Of a DNA stretch of 64,000 nt, positions 10,946-22,819 are shown piece after piece (positions within the stretch are counted from its first letter, which is position 1; every line of letters starts with the position of its first letter). Origin of the DNA: Oegoconia quadripuncta (Eukaryota > Arthropoda > Insecta > Lepidoptera > Autostichidae); the NCBI GenBank assembly GCA_949316235.1, contig OX438750.1:23058112-23122111 (forward strand), given 5' to 3'. The position numbers and the translations under genes are program-made. The notes under the pieces are model-generated. The model was not told the DNA's origin. It searched no databases and was given only the letters and a program-made list of their open reading frames with translations.

Positions 10946-12362
10946 AAAGCGAGCATTTTATAGTTTTGCTATTTGTTGTATGGTTCCCGATACAAAGTTT
11001 CATATTGAAAGACGTTTTCCTTTACTTGAATGGTAGAGTATTTATGTTAAATTTCCAGTACCAACTATGATGTAATTTGTAAAATCTTTTCTTATAGTCT
11101 ACGATCCAAATATCTTATTTCTGGCCTTAGTAGTTTCGGCTCTACATTGATGAGACAAGGTAAAGAAGAAAAAAGTATTTAGAACTCTTTCCCATACGTA
11201 GTTCCAGTTCCCTATGTTCCCTTTACAATACCGGTCGGTTTAGGTATAAATTATATCTACATCTGTACATTAGTACAGAGTTGTGTGAGAGAGAGAGTAA
11301 TCTCTGATCCGATTCTGAAAAATTCTTTCACTAACAAAATACTACACTATTAAATAGTAAATTGTAATAATAAAAGAATTAAAAGAGAAATAATTTTATA
11401 TAATAAAAGGTGAGTTTGAATTCGTGTAAATCTCATTAACTGGTGACGCATTGGAATTCGATCAAAAAAATTTCGATCCATCTTTAGTATGGAAGTCCGA
11501 CAATTTCGGCTGAAAACGACTATGGTTCCTAGTGGAAAGTTACTCGTAATCAGGAGTATAGTAGATACAAAACTTTCCAAGACAAAATGTTAAATTCGAG
11601 AATAAAATTACAAGAGAATTTTGTATTAGGTATTTCATGAGATGAGTCTCTACTAAACACAGTTTATAATTCCAAACTTTTGTGTACATCTCATCAAAGT
11701 TTGGATTACATTTTTTACGAAAATATCTAAGTAAAAATAAGGAGTACTTAGGCTGAAAGACTAAAGAAAGCATATACTGGGAGATATCTCCACGTTCGTT
11801 CGAACCGCAAGTTCACAAGGATTAAACCCGAGTCTAACTTCTACCTACGGCTATTACCTATAGGTATTGGTCCCATTTGAAGTTAAATTTTTCCAGTTGC
11901 CGCCGAATATTTGACAATTCGACATACACCTAGACAGGTGTACAACATAGCTTTATATTTTTCGGAAAAAAATGGCATCTAAGATATGCTGGGAAACACA
12001 TACATAATATTTCCCACAAATTAGCCGCAAAACGAGCATTGTTTAGAGTAAACTTTTAAAAAACCACAAATTGAAAGCCGTCTCGTTCTCAAATTGAAGT
12101 GCATACACATTTTAGCCGTGTGGTTCTCTTGGTTGGTTGATGATAACCTCTCATGTGATTTCTAGTTATAATCTTTTAAGAACACTTCCTGAAAAAGTGG
12201 GTACACTGTCTATGACTCTATTAATAAAGCGACTTCAAGATTGAGACCGAAGTTGCGTTAACACATGAGATATACTTTTCATACAAAATATTTTCTCAAG
12301 TGTCAACTCAAATTCAATGTAAATCTTGAGATCGATTTATTACTACGGGCACTACTTAGACG
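10946..12362. other. Non-coding apart from a MITE-like block
   Basis: Apart from the block at 11405-11580 nothing is recognised. The minus open frames at 11350-11580 and 11540-11773 run across that block and beyond it and have no known domain. Confidence 0.45.
11405..11580. mobile_element. MITE fragment related to the element at 41956-42218
   Basis: Shares ggtgagtttgaattcgtgta, attaactggtgacgc, aattcgatcaa and actatggttcctagtggaaa with the complete inverted-repeat element at 41956-42218. The outer cagggtg termini are missing here. Confidence 0.55.
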
Positions 12363-12605
12363 ATATTTGGTGTAATGGTTAGAAACGCTGACTATTATAA
12401 CAAAAAGTCGTGGATTCGATTCCCGGTATAGGTTTGTATGATGAATGCGATTACTATGATATTATACATATAAAATGTATTTGAGTAGTATATCAACTAT
12501 CTGGTATGCCTAATATAAGCCTAGTTGTTTATTGTGGAACTATACAAGCCTATTTTAGAGATGGCGCTAAATACCTAATAAATAACACTGGGTACTGTAA
12601 GTATA
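12363..12605 (+). mobile_element. SINE-2 copy, tRNA-headed
   Basis: A tRNA-like head contains tttggtgtaatggttagaaa (A-box like) and ggattcgattcccgg (B-box like, one change from consensus). The body gtatgatgaatgcgatt ... caactatctggtatgcct ... gtggaactatacaagcc follows. A diverged member of the family seen at 20148, 24134 and 48425. Confidence 0.7.
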
Positions 12606-13895
12606 CAACAAAGATTACAAGGAGCTGAAAACATTGAACAAGTTAGACAAAACCGGCAAATCAAGTTGCTAGCGTTGGAAGCTAACGAGGACCGAGTTGC
12701 TAACTCGATACCGACACTACTACAAGGGTTAGCTTTTAGTTTTCTAACTCGAAAGTATCGCTAGACCTCATAGGTAGGTACTAGTACCATAAAAGGACAC
12801 CAATATATCTTACGACATAAAATATATGTGAAAAGAAATTACGACGTTATGTGGAATAAATTGAAAACATTTTTTAACAACAGCATAAATTTCTTATTGT
12901 GTCTGGTATTGGGAAAGGGTTAAAGATCGAATTCTTTATATCATAATCATATTGGTGTCGATTTTGATTACATGAAGATGAGATGAAGTAAAACATAGCG
13001 ACACCATGAGTACCTATTTGTACCCGACAGCCCCAAAAAGGAGGGTAATGCTATGATGAGAGGTTAATATGAGACCTTGGTTGCTTTCGCATCACGAGTT
13101 CTTACGGTACGCAAGACAAACTGAACCACTTTTTCTACTTAAGTTAACTCCGAAATTGTTATTTAGTTATCGGTGTGGTTCACGGATTCGCCATTTCGCT
13201 ACGCAATCCTAAAATTCACGAAAGAATATCTAAACATCAATATTTCATACCTTTCGAACTCGCTACTTCTGTAACCAGAAATTCGCCAGTGACGAATGGG
13301 TACACTCAATCATTTGAAAGCATTTAAAGCCTTACAAAAACTTTTAGATAAATAGGTAGTCCTCATTTCTGATAATTCTTGAAAGTTTTGGGTCGTGTTC
13401 ATTTTGCAGTCTTGGACCTTTCGCGACTTGAACATTTTGTGAATAGGATATTGTACATTTGGAGCCGTTTGCTTCTCGGTCCCGTAACCTCTTGGGCTTC
13501 TTGCTGTCTTCGACCCTTTGCGCCTTGACAGCGTCACCGAGCTGGGTGGGCGAGAGCAAGAGCGGCAACATAGCACGGAAATAGATGTTTGAAACCGATG
13601 CCCACGGGGGCTCAAACCTCGGCTTAAGACGTTGCATGCATGCATGAGGGAAATTTAGAGACTTGACTACCATCACCTCGTAATGTTTATAGTCAGAGAG
13701 AAGAAACGACACAAGACACTCTGTCACAAAATTTATTACTCGTAGTCGTACTTTTTTTTTATTTATCCATAGAACATTATTTAAACTATCTTCACTATAA
13801 GACGCCTACGAAAACCTGTAAAGGTTTGTGTGTAGTGCGAATGAGGTCACTGACCCGCCTCGTTATTAATTATTACAAAAGGTATGTAACGTAAC
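12606..13895. other. Non-coding with two overlapping minus open frames
   Basis: At 13344-13727 (127 codons) and 13310-13645 (111 codons) two minus frames overlap in a patch of raised GC (13430-13640). Neither product is recognised, and no acceptor/donor pair frames them convincingly. This may be old element sequence. The rest of the interval is AT-rich and featureless. Confidence 0.35.
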
Positions 13896-14141
13896 TCAAA
13901 TATCTAGATAGATAATACTTAAATCGAGTATAAGAGTGTCAGAGGTTGTAGTTGGATGCATGTTAAGACGAATGGCGTTCGCGTTACAATTGGATATTGA
14001 AGAAATCATTCTCGAAAGATTGATAGCGACGGCTAGCTGTTCCTCGGGCTCGCAGTTAGTTGCCTTTAGGGCTAGCTCCGCGATTTCAAGAGCGTTAAAA
14101 ACGTTGGCGAAGTGGTATACTAAAGAAAATCGCCCTCGGCC
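13896..14141 (-). other. Unassigned 81-codon open frame, possible exon
   Basis: This frame has no early ATG but is open from 14141 to TGA at 13896, with stretches such as NALEIAELALKATNCEPEEQ and LAVAINLSRMISSISN that look like amphipathic helices. A consensus-like acceptor (gattttctttag, ag at 14121-14120) lies near its start; no clear donor follows. It is not the expected next phosphodiesterase exon, which should begin with codons for K-A-T-R. A competing 70-codon plus frame covers the same bases, so one of the two is a shadow. Function unknown. Confidence 0.25.
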
Positions 14142-14187
14142 TCATTAAATTATCCTAGATTTTTTTTTCCACAAACCACAATTTTCA

Positions 14188-14405
14188 ACCGCCTCCATGG
14201 CTCAATGTAAACAACATTGGGTTTACGTTTCGGAGGTAGCAGGTTCGATCCCCATCGGGGTACATATTTAGTACTCGGTTTGGTTGGTGGTAGGGCTCTC
14301 CCTACCCCATCTTATTTGAGGGACTGGCTATCTTATAGAGATAAGAGGGTTTCCGGGTCAGTACGCTACCACCTTCCTTAACATCAGGTGTGATTGAGGT
14401 CAAAA
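14188..14405 (+). mobile_element. SINE-1 copy, tRNA-headed
   Basis: The head cgcctccatggctcaatgta ... gtttcggaggtagcaggttc gatcccc gives an A-box-like and a B-box (ggttcgatccc). The body follows with atttagtactcggtttggtt, ccatcttatttgaggg and agtacgctaccaccttc, ending tgtgattgaggtcaa. Same family as 39795-40020. Confidence 0.8.
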
Positions 14406-15104
14406 AATCCTAGATATATGATCTTAGATTATACACATTGCTGGTTTCATTTGATTGGTAAAAAACACATGTACCAAGACAATGAATATCATCTATGATC
14501 ATATTTGTATGACAACGTAATAAAGCCAACCGTTTTATGCTAGCGAATAATGTTAATCACATAGTAGGGGACAAATTTTCCAACAGTTTCGCCGGGTCAT
14601 CAAGCCAACGTCAATTAGTAGCATGAGGACGAAAACTCGTCTTTTAATGACTGTAATTTTCATTAAAACAAGCTTGACGAAAATTTTCACTTCAAACGCG
14701 AAAAAACATTTATAAAGGAGACTTTGATCCTTCATAAGGATGAGAAGCATAAAGATTATTTTTGTTAAACCGTAAATATTAATAAAGGAAATAAGATTAA
14801 AGATTCTTTCCTTAAGCAGATTATTTAAAGATTTCTTTTGTCGGTATGACTTTTACCTTTATTTCAATGCTGACAAGAAGCCATTCACTTTATTCACAAC
14901 TCCAATTAGATAACTCATACAAACTGCTTAATACATCTATTTAGACATTTAGATAATAATGAAGACATCCTAGTTGGATATCTGTCATCATGAGATTACA
15001 ATGGAACTGTAAATGGCAAAGACACAAAGTTAAAATCAAATTAATCACGAGATTTAATCTATGAAAATCTTTCCAATACAATTTTTTTCTAATGCACAAA
15101 GAAT
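14406..15104. other. Non-coding, nothing recognised
   Basis: AT-rich; the minus frame at 14553-14750 has no recognisable family. Confidence 0.45.
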
Positions 15105-15265
15105 TGGTACTTGACCTCAATCACACCTGATGTTAAGTGAAGATGAGGTCGAAGGTGGAAGCGTACTGACCCGGAAACCCCAACACATTTAGGGGACTGG
15201 CTATCTTATCTCTGACAACCGGAACACAACAATGCTATTAACATTGCTGCTTGGCGGCCGGCAGA
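15105..15265 (-). mobile_element. SINE-1 3' half
   Basis: Reads cttgacctcaatcacacctg, aagatgaggtcgaaggtgga, agcgtactgacccggaaacc, ggggactggctatcttatct and acattgctgcttggcggc: the reverse complement of the SINE-1 body without its tRNA head. Confidence 0.75.
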
Positions 15266-15712
15266 TTTAGTTTTGTATTTCATCATTAGCCTTATGATAA
15301 ATGACAAGTTGATCAAACGAGACTGCTGGAGAATGGTGAATTATTTTTCCCATCTTTATCATACAATCGTACCATAACGCTGGACTAGCTTTCCGTGCGC
15401 TACTCTGTCACCGTAGATAAAAAGAGCTCAGTACCCTTTGGATGTCCAAATGGGCAAACGTTACAAATAAAATGTATTTTTATTCTTAACGACTACAGTT
15501 TACAGAGTAGGAACATTATGTTTAGGATAAGTTAAGAAAATATTCAGATTATATTAAAAGGTTTTTATCTGAAAATTAAGCCTAAATGTTAAGTTACTCA
15601 AATATACTAATATAATTAAATATATCTGTGAAAACTCCATCAAAATCCATTCGATAGTTTTTCCGTGATGCACGATCAAATAAACAACGTAGACGTATAT
15701 CACATGTATAGA
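15266..15712. other. Non-coding, nothing recognised
   Basis: No supported feature; AT-rich sequence between a SINE-1 and a SINE-2 copy. Confidence 0.45.
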
Positions 15713-15905
15713 TTGATGACCGGTTGGTGTTGCGAGTTCGAATCCCGCGAGGGGTAAATGTTTGTGTGGTGAATACGAACATTTATCCCCGAGTCAAGTC
15801 ATGGATGTTTATATAAATATTTATGTATGTTTATCCGTTGTCTAGTATCCATAGCACAAGCTTTGCTTAGTTTGGGACTAGATGATTGGTGTAAGTGTAA
15901 AAAAA
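15713..15905 (+). mobile_element. SINE-2 (b subfamily), 5' head shortened
   Basis: Starts within the tRNA-like head (ggttggtgttgcgagttcga atcccgcgagg, with an intact B-box). The b-type body includes gaacatttatccccgagtca, tatttatgtatgtttatccg and gtttgggactagatgattgg, then A-rich. Matches 48425-48636. Confidence 0.75.
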
Positions 15906-16101
15906 AAAGATTAGAAGGCATAATAGCTTGTTTTACGTAAACTTAACCGTTTATGTGGTCCTCTGACTAGGGAGCCAATTGCCTAACTTCATTGCTATTT
16001 CCTTCACCATTGACCGAATTTGGCAGTCGAAACCTTACTATTTGCCGAGTTTAACAGTTGACGACGAAGTTCAGTACCAATAAAGTTAGTCAATATATAA
16101 A

Positions 16102-16372
16102 GGGTATATCATCATCAGCCCGTAAACATCCCACTGCAGGGATATAGGCCTTACCTCGTCTATGAGGGAGTATGGGCCATAGTCCACCACGCTGGCCCAA
16201 TGCGGCTTGGGGACATCACGTGCCTTTGATTTTTATTTCACAGGCATGCAGGTTTCCTCACGATGTTTTCCTTCGCCGTTTAAGAGCAGTCGGATAAATG
16301 CACGTAAGTAATTAAATGTAAAAACTCATTGGTACATGGCCTGCCTGGGAATCGAACCCGGACCTTCTAAAT
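16102..16372 (-). mobile_element. SINE-3 copy
   Basis: Plus-strand words run catcatcagcccgtaaacat, ctgcagggatataggcctta, agtccaccacgctggcccaa, caggtttcctcacgatgttt and finally ggaatcgaacccgg, an inverted B-box. It is therefore a tRNA-headed SINE in minus orientation. The 3' end catcatcagcccgtaaac also appears at 24431-24460 inverted. Confidence 0.75.
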
Positions 16373-16568
16373 TGGTCATTTTATGGATGACGACGGATTT
16401 CCAATCCTACACTTGCAAACCAAAATATTTGTGAGCGGAAACGCAAATCCATTTATTGTATTTCAAATAAATATTTCACTATCATCATATTAGTCACAGG
16501 ACGTCCACGTCCATTAAATAAAATATTTAATCGTTTCAAATTTCTACAACAATTACTAATCAACATAC

Positions 16569-16710
16569 CTCAAAAAGTAGTCATGTACGAAATCTTGGTT
16601 CTCGTCAAGCCAGGCCTCGGTGCGTGCGCAGTCGGAGTCGTAGCAGTTGGGCGCGGGCATGCCTCCGCCCGCGCCACCTGCGGGCTCCTCTATGCTCCGC
16701 AACTGTAGAC
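16569..16710 (-). CDS. Pde11: Internal exon of a Pde11-like cyclic-nucleotide phosphodiesterase
   Basis: The minus strand reads ttcattgttccag, a good polypyrimidine-AG acceptor, then 142 bases, then GAG/gtatgt, a good donor. Only one frame is open (phase 2-nt lead, 46 codons, 2-nt tail). In the model joined to the upstream start exon it covers residues 21-66: a short leader (LQLRSIEEP), a Gly/Ala/Pro linker, then NCYDSDCARTEAWLDENQ and DFVHDYFLR. The W-L-D...D-F...Y-F-x-R pattern is the conserved leader of PDE5/6/11-type phosphodiesterases, which hydrolyse cAMP and/or cGMP; it precedes the GAF domains. Known in the family: this continues R-K-A-T-R, and the exon indeed ends with AG of a split Arg codon. 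GC content and codon use stand out from the AT-rich flanks. The GAF and HD catalytic domains are not in the window. PDE11 over PDE6 or PDE5 is my best guess, helped by the start exon. Confidence 0.78.
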
Positions 16711-18790
16711 CTGGAACAATGAAAATGGTTCGCATGATGACTCTAATTTGGACACAACAAATTCGCTCTGTATGTAATGTCCGTTACATTACACGTTTCC
16801 CCAAGGCCAAGCTGGGAAAGTCATCGGACTACAAACAGTAGTTATCGTCAATAAAAAGGTACAGTTTAATAAGCGATTGGGAAGATCAGGCTATTACGTC
16901 ACTTTACAAATTTCACTATTGGTTACGCTTTGACGTGTGATTGGTTGCTCATGTCGCTCGTCAATTTGACGTAGTAGGTTTTACAAAGAGATCGGTGTCT
17001 AAATTAATTTAAATTTAAAAAAATATTTCGTACATAATTTATTTGATGAGCCCGTTTTGGACCTACTCCTTCCTTTATTATGTAGATAAAAAATATTATG
17101 CCCTCAATTTTTTTTCTTTCTGCTCTCATAAGCATAATTCTAGGCTGAAAAATAATTTGTCGTAGACAATGAATACGAATCCAATTAGTACCTATTATCC
17201 TGTCTTGGAAAACTTATTCTCTTTTACAAAGCACAAAAATAAATTAATAATAAGCAGCAAATTATAAACTGCTTCAACGTCTGTTCGTATATGAATTTGT
17301 TTGCTATTTAGACATATTTCGACAATTTAAAGTCATTTTGAAAATCGCAATCAATATTGTCATCGCAAGACCTGGCCACACCAGAAAAGGAAACAATAAA
17401 CTGGAGACGGTTATTTAGTTTCTATTTACTACTCCTCACACAGAGATCATTATTGTACTGCTAGCTACTCGGATAGCCACAATATTTTACCTGGTACTGT
17501 GTTTTCATACCACGCTTCCCAACAACCACAAAAACTCATTCTACAAAATTCTATTTGAAATTTAATGGCTCTATAATTATAATATAATTGATAATAATAT
17601 TTAATATACTCTCTACAAAATTGATTGCTCAATCAAATCTCATTAAGTCAGTCTTAAGTCATTGTCAAATTATGTTTTTTCTTTAATCGAAAGAGTTTGA
17701 TTTTTCACAGCACGGTGGGACTTATTCATCAAAGCTCCAACAATATTCGATAGTTATAAGGTTCTCTAGAAAATTAAAACTCAAAAAAAGGATCCTGAAC
17801 GATATAATAAACTGGTATATTGTTGGCGACAATCGTGTAGTATAAATAAATAAATATTATAGTGTGGATATAGTTATATAACTAACCATATTCCTATTCT
17901 GCAACAACAGAGTGAAATGAAACTCTTAACAACAGCCCGTTGATTGAATATAAATAACCTTCCTCTGTAAGTAAGTCTGTATTTGACAAAACAAATCAAA
18001 AGGATTTATTTCATAGGATAACATTATGACTTAAAAAGGTTGTAGATGATCGTCTTTACGTTAAACTTTACTTCTAGTAATAATAACTTACAATACTAAA
18101 GTTATTGTTCCATTACAAAGCGGACTCCCCAGAGAAAAAAGTATTATATTATATGTCCATAAGATATAAGACATGTGTCTAAGGAAATGAAAATAAATGT
18201 AGAAATTAGCTCCTCAAAAGCTTAGCAGTTCGTTTCTTAATAAACAAACTTACCAGTTCCAACACCAATAGAAGTCCTACAGACATTCGGCTTTTCTTAA
18301 AATAATTTGTAGAATGGGTCGAGAGGGGATCTGATCTGAGCAGACTAACCTGAACGAACAGACGTGACCATTCCTGCACTAGTTAAAGCTGGTTGATTAT
18401 GCATGATATTTAGTTATGAAATCAAACTATTACGACCTATAAGGGTAAAGACCTCGATACAAAGAAATATGTAAGTTACTTTTCCTTTAATAGTAACATT
18501 TCTTTATAGGGGCGTCACGGCTCAATTATTTGGGTTGCACGACCTTACCGGCGAGCTAGCGATTACCTGTTGATTGTTTACCAACAGGCTGTGACCTTCT
18601 ACTTCGGTAGACTCATTGTCAGCCACGTGTGCACGTTGAATTCCGGTATGATTGGAATTTAAATCACTCTTCAATTCATGACGTTCATTGTAGAGAAAAA
18701 TGTTACTCTCGTTGTTTTCAACAGATTAGGGTGTAACTTTTAACGTCAAATTAAATCTTCTTAGTCAACATAACGAACCAACTAAATATA
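16711..18790. other. Non-coding, nothing recognised beyond intron
   Basis: A 2-kb AT-rich stretch next to the exon. At 16841-17000 a moderately GC-richer segment (attacgtcactttac ... tttgacgtagtaggtt) has CRE-half-like TGACG words, but no firm site. No repeat family members were seen. Confidence 0.45.
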
Positions 18791-18968
18791 CCGGATTAGT
18801 TTTTTCACCGTAAGGAAAAATAGGGTATATTAGGTAAGTGAAATAAAAGGTATTGGCATAGGTAGTTTTTTTTTTCAAAACCGTCATCGAATAAACCTTT
18901 GTGTCATTTGACGGTCACGTTTGTAACCTATTCCACTTACATAATTAAATACAAAAAACCTTTAGCTT
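18791..18968. mobile_element. MITE family D, one-ended copy
   Basis: The left terminus ccggattagttttttcaccg then taaggaaaaatagg and attaggtaagtgaaataaaa matches the TIRs of the elements at 50873-51250 and 62587-62926. It continues into shared inner sequence (caaaaccgtcatcgaa, cgtttgtaacctattccac). The right TIR is missing. Confidence 0.65.
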
Positions 18969-18969
18969 T

Positions 18970-19504
18970 TAGACGTCTCGATTGCAGGTCACAACGATTT
19001 TTTTTTATTTACAATCTGCATTTAAAAGGAAATCTTAATTTATCCAATGAGGGCGCTACTGGACGTAATAAACCCTCTTAACTTACTTCGTATGTATGTC
19101 TATAACTATGTCAGCTCAAAACGTTTAAGTATTGCAAGAGTTGGTAAGCTTATTTTCATTTATCATCGCAATATTACACTTACTGATGTATATCTACCTA
19201 CGTATATTACAGAATGAATGCCACATAGCTCGCCTGCCTCGTAGCAGTCTTAATTAAAATAGGAAGGATAACTGTTGTTTTCATTTAATTGAATTCTAAA
19301 AGCTGCTGTATAAGAACATTCTTTTGAGTAGGTAATCAACACAGAACTGTATAGCAATTACAAAAGCTTGGATTTTATGTCTTAGAATATGTAGTGTGTT
19401 TAATTTTCCTGATGACCGACCCTTGAATTTAATACTACATACATTTTTCTATAAACTATTTAGATACTAAGAATGTTATTTTAGACTTGTATGTATACAG
19501 GTAT
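18970..19504. other. Non-coding, nothing recognised
   Basis: Follows the broken MITE. No family member and no exon-like signal. Confidence 0.45.
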
Positions 19505-19735
19505 GTTTAGACTGTCGATAAAATAAATAAATATCTTTGCACATACACACAGCTCCATCTAGCTCCATACAAAGCAACTAGGCTTGTATTAAGGATATCA
19601 GATATTTTTAAACATCCATAGGTATAACTCAGGTACACATATCCGTATTCATCATACAAACATATGCTCCTAGTGGAATTAGAACGAGCGACCTTGTAGT
19701 ATAGCAGTCAGGATTTCTAACCACTACACCAAACA
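19505..19735 (-). mobile_element. SINE-2 (a subfamily), inverted
   Basis: Plus strand: aataaataaatatctttgca, cagctccatctagctccata, gtattcatcatacaaacata, then the decayed inverted head ggaattagaacgagcgacct and taaccactacaccaaac. This is the reverse complement of the family at 24134-24422. Confidence 0.75.
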
Positions 19736-20147
19736 GTTTACAGTTGAATAAACTGATTTCAGAAGAGCTGGGCATTTTTTCAAAAGCCTCGATTTTAATT
19801 TCCCTAAAATTTCTATTTTACTTCTGTAAGGTTGTAATTCGGCTGTATTTTAGACTGACTGATGGATTACTCTGGAACTTCCCAATTACAAGCATTTAAT
19901 CTTACGTTACTCACAGGAACATCAACGGCCTTACACGTGTCCACTGTTAGGGCACAGGCTCCTCTTAGTGAGAGATGGCATGGGTCATACATAATCGCAA
20001 GACCAGTACGGATGGATGTATTTGTGTGTAGAGGCTACTTGACAGCCTTTATTTATCATGAAGCACGGAAACACTCGTATTGAAACATGACCATTGGTCA
20101 CCCATTCAATGATGACTGCACCAGACATTGCCTAAGTCCGTCAATCA

Positions 20148-20412
20148 ATAACGACCTGTTTGGTGTAGTAGTTGGTTAAAAACTGACTGCTATACCAAAA
20201 GATCGCGGGATCGGATCCCGCTATAGGGGCATATGTTTGTATGATGAATACAGACATGTGTTCCCGAGTTATGGATGTTTTTCATTTATTTGTGTATTTA
20301 TTTATAAAAAAATGTATTTGTGTCAACCATCAGGTATCCATAATACAAGCCTTGTGGCTTAGTGTGGAACTAGATGGCGTTGTGTGTATATACAATGATA
20401 TTTATTTATTTA
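20148..20412 (+). mobile_element. SINE-2 (a subfamily)
   Basis: The head acctgtttggtgtagtagtt ... ggatcggatcccgctatagg has a damaged B-box. The body atgatgaatacagacatgtg, tgtcaaccatcaggtatcca and gtggaactagatggcgttgt ends in tatttatttatttaa. The small plus frame at 20241-20519 crosses it and is not a gene. Confidence 0.75.
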
Positions 20413-22324
20413 ATCTCAAACGAATTGCGAATGCTACTGAGCAACAATGTATATATGTATCTGAATTATATAAATTACTAGAATTCATCTTCAGTGTTCG
20501 TGGAACACATTACTATTAGGTTAGTACTAAATAAAATCATATTGCTTCGTCGAAACGATAGCGTTCGTTGTTGTTCTCAATCCGTGATGGTTTTTAAGAA
20601 GACTCGAGTTACGACGAGCGTCCGTCAGGTTTATCCAAGAATTCCACTGGAATGGCATGTGTACGTGAATGGATGGTATTTCAGAGGCGCTTTGCGTATG
20701 TTTGTCTGTATGTGTATGTTAATAAATAATTCAGGGCAGGAATAGTAGAACGATCATAAAATGAGATATGTAGCAGCTTACATTACTTTAAGAAATGTTA
20801 AATACTCGTGAAACGAACAATTCTATAGAAGTATAGTGACATGTAACGTTTTGGATTGACACCTTTTATCCCGTGAGTTAATTTTTGCCTTGATTATTAT
20901 ATAGGGTAAAAAATTCAAACATGGGTCCTGCTGATATTTTGAAAGGGAAGCAAATAAGAATCATGTTATATAAACAATTCGCCACTGTAATGTATACATA
21001 TTTAAGGAATAACAAAAGCAGCACTAGATCATAATATAACAGGAATTTTAGAGAAACCCCACGTTAAGAGTCCGGTCCGGTCGTTGGTTGTAATGACCTC
21101 CCGGCCTCTCTCGCTATGCAAATGCCAACAATTGCGACCCTCACTACAAGGGCGTTATGCAAACAACTAGACACTTCATACTACAGCAATTTTGCGCATG
21201 CAAGTGACGTTCGGCGAAAGGATTTACTTTTAATGCGATGAATTTAAATATTAAGTTTACTTGTGCAAAGCAAACAGAATACAGCAGATGGAGAAACTGT
21301 TGAAGTGGTGAATAACAATGAGTATTGGTACTGTTTGCCAATTTCTTAAATCTTTTGAGGTATCGGAGGTACATAAGTAAGTAAATATACCCAGTTACTC
21401 TTCTTCATGGGATACGCTCTACCTATACCGGAGTCTGTTATCATATCGACGACCCTTATTATCGTTTAGCCAATACGTTTTAAGATTGACTATTCCAGAA
21501 GTTGTAGATGAGTACGTCTACCTAAGACATGCGATCGGATTAGATAAGTGCAACGCCGAGAAAATGGTCAACATTGTCGTCCAAAATACCTCAGTGCTTA
21601 AAGACGAAAGTCTACAATCAATCAAGTCTAGCTCAATAACTTTTTGAGTAGTATTCACATAATTTTTAAGTCAGGTTGTAACTAGCTTGCTTGATACTTT
21701 TCTTTTATTATACCTTATGATTTGAAGGATAATGCGCACAAAGTAGGCACGATAGCTCCCGAATCTTTATTATCCTTTGTATATCCAGTTTCTTGTTCAC
21801 ACTCTGATACATACGAGTAATATAATAGAATGAGAGGACATAAGTACTTAACAACATAATACATAAATCTCTCGTAACTATCTTCCGTTTCTTATCCCCT
21901 TTCCTATTGCAAGCCTAAAAGCAATTCTTAAGGGCCGTCTAAAGACGGTAAATAGTCGATTTATGATATTACTAAATAAGTTGTGGACAGAAAAAGCAGT
22001 AGGTGTCACCTTGTCGTAGGATGGATAAAAAACTTTTATCGAGGAGCTATAAATAAAAGAAATCATGGTCATGTCGGACTTTGACACGTAGAAACACCTA
22101 ACAGCTCCTTTCGGGTCGAGTATCATTTCAAATGTCCTCCTTCACTTAGTCACAATTAGGAATAAAATGCAGCATAAGCAAGCACATCTGTGAAAATGGG
22201 GCCAAAGGTAGAAAACATGCTCATTCTAACAACACCTATCTTGAGCGGACTATATTATATCAAGCAGATGTACAATGTCCTTGTACATTACATCAATCCT
22301 ACAATCCTTGCAATCCTATTATTT
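20413..22324. other. Non-coding, nothing recognised
   Basis: AT-rich with a slightly GC-richer patch at 21065-21160 (gtccggtccggtcgttggtt). No splice-framed open reading frame and no known repeat. Confidence 0.45.
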
Positions 22325-22815
22325 ACATACATACATAACGTCACGACCTGTATCCCAAATGGGGTGGTCAGAGATATCCCGAACAATTGTGTTTGGATGT
22401 TCCGAACATTAAACGTTTAATAATTGAAACAACATCCACTGTTCACCATCCAACTAATATTAAAAATGCCAAAGTTTGGATGTTTGTTTGTTGCCCAATC
22501 ACGGCGAAACAGATGAACGGATATGGATGAAATTTGGTATGTAGGTAGAAAATACCCTTGATTAAGACAGAATATTTCTTATCCCGATAAACTGAGTAGT
22601 TCCCGCGGGATAAACACATTTCCGCGATAAAGTTATTCCACGCAGGCGAAGCCGCGGTCGGAAAGCTAGTATGAAATATACAGAAATGCACACGTGACAG
22701 AGGGTGAGCCCATCGCCGTTGCAACGTGCAAATCTATAGATGTTTTCTGGTGGAAAGTCCCTTAGTCGCGTTATACGACACCCACGGGAAGATACGGTTG
22801 GTTCTATTCGATTTG
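22325..22815 (-). mobile_element. Family C SINE-like element, split by a Helitron
   Basis: Left part 22325-22448 (catacataacgtcacgacc, aaatggggtggtcagagata, tcccgaacaattgtgtttgg) and right part 22670-22815 (gaaatatacagaaatgcaca, ggtggaaagtcccttagtcg, cacccacgggaagatacggt) read as one element when the Helitron at 22449-22669 is removed. Copies lie at 26270, 40855 and 42285. The 3' tail atgtatgtatg is shared with the LINE at 51408-51755. Confidence 0.75.
22449..22669 (+). mobile_element. Non-autonomous Helitron-like element, complete, 221 bases
   Basis: Begins TCCAACTAATATTAAAAATG directly after A and ends gcgaagccgcggtcggaaag CTAG directly before T. Inner words tcacggcgaaacagatgaac and agtagttcccgcgggataaa match the other copies. 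Removing it restores the host SINE-like element base for base in spacing, which confirms both ends. Confidence 0.82.
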
Positions 22816-22819
22816 ACTG

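Noticed and set aside
13310..13727. Two overlapping minus frames (111 and 127 codons) in a GC-richer patch
   Set aside because: Neither product is recognised, the frames compete for the same bases, and no splice pair supports either.
13936..14148. Plus-strand 70-codon frame starting MSEVVVGCMLRR, weakly recalling a histone tail
   Set aside because: The resemblance does not survive alignment by eye; it lies opposite a longer minus frame and has no promoter or poly(A) signal.
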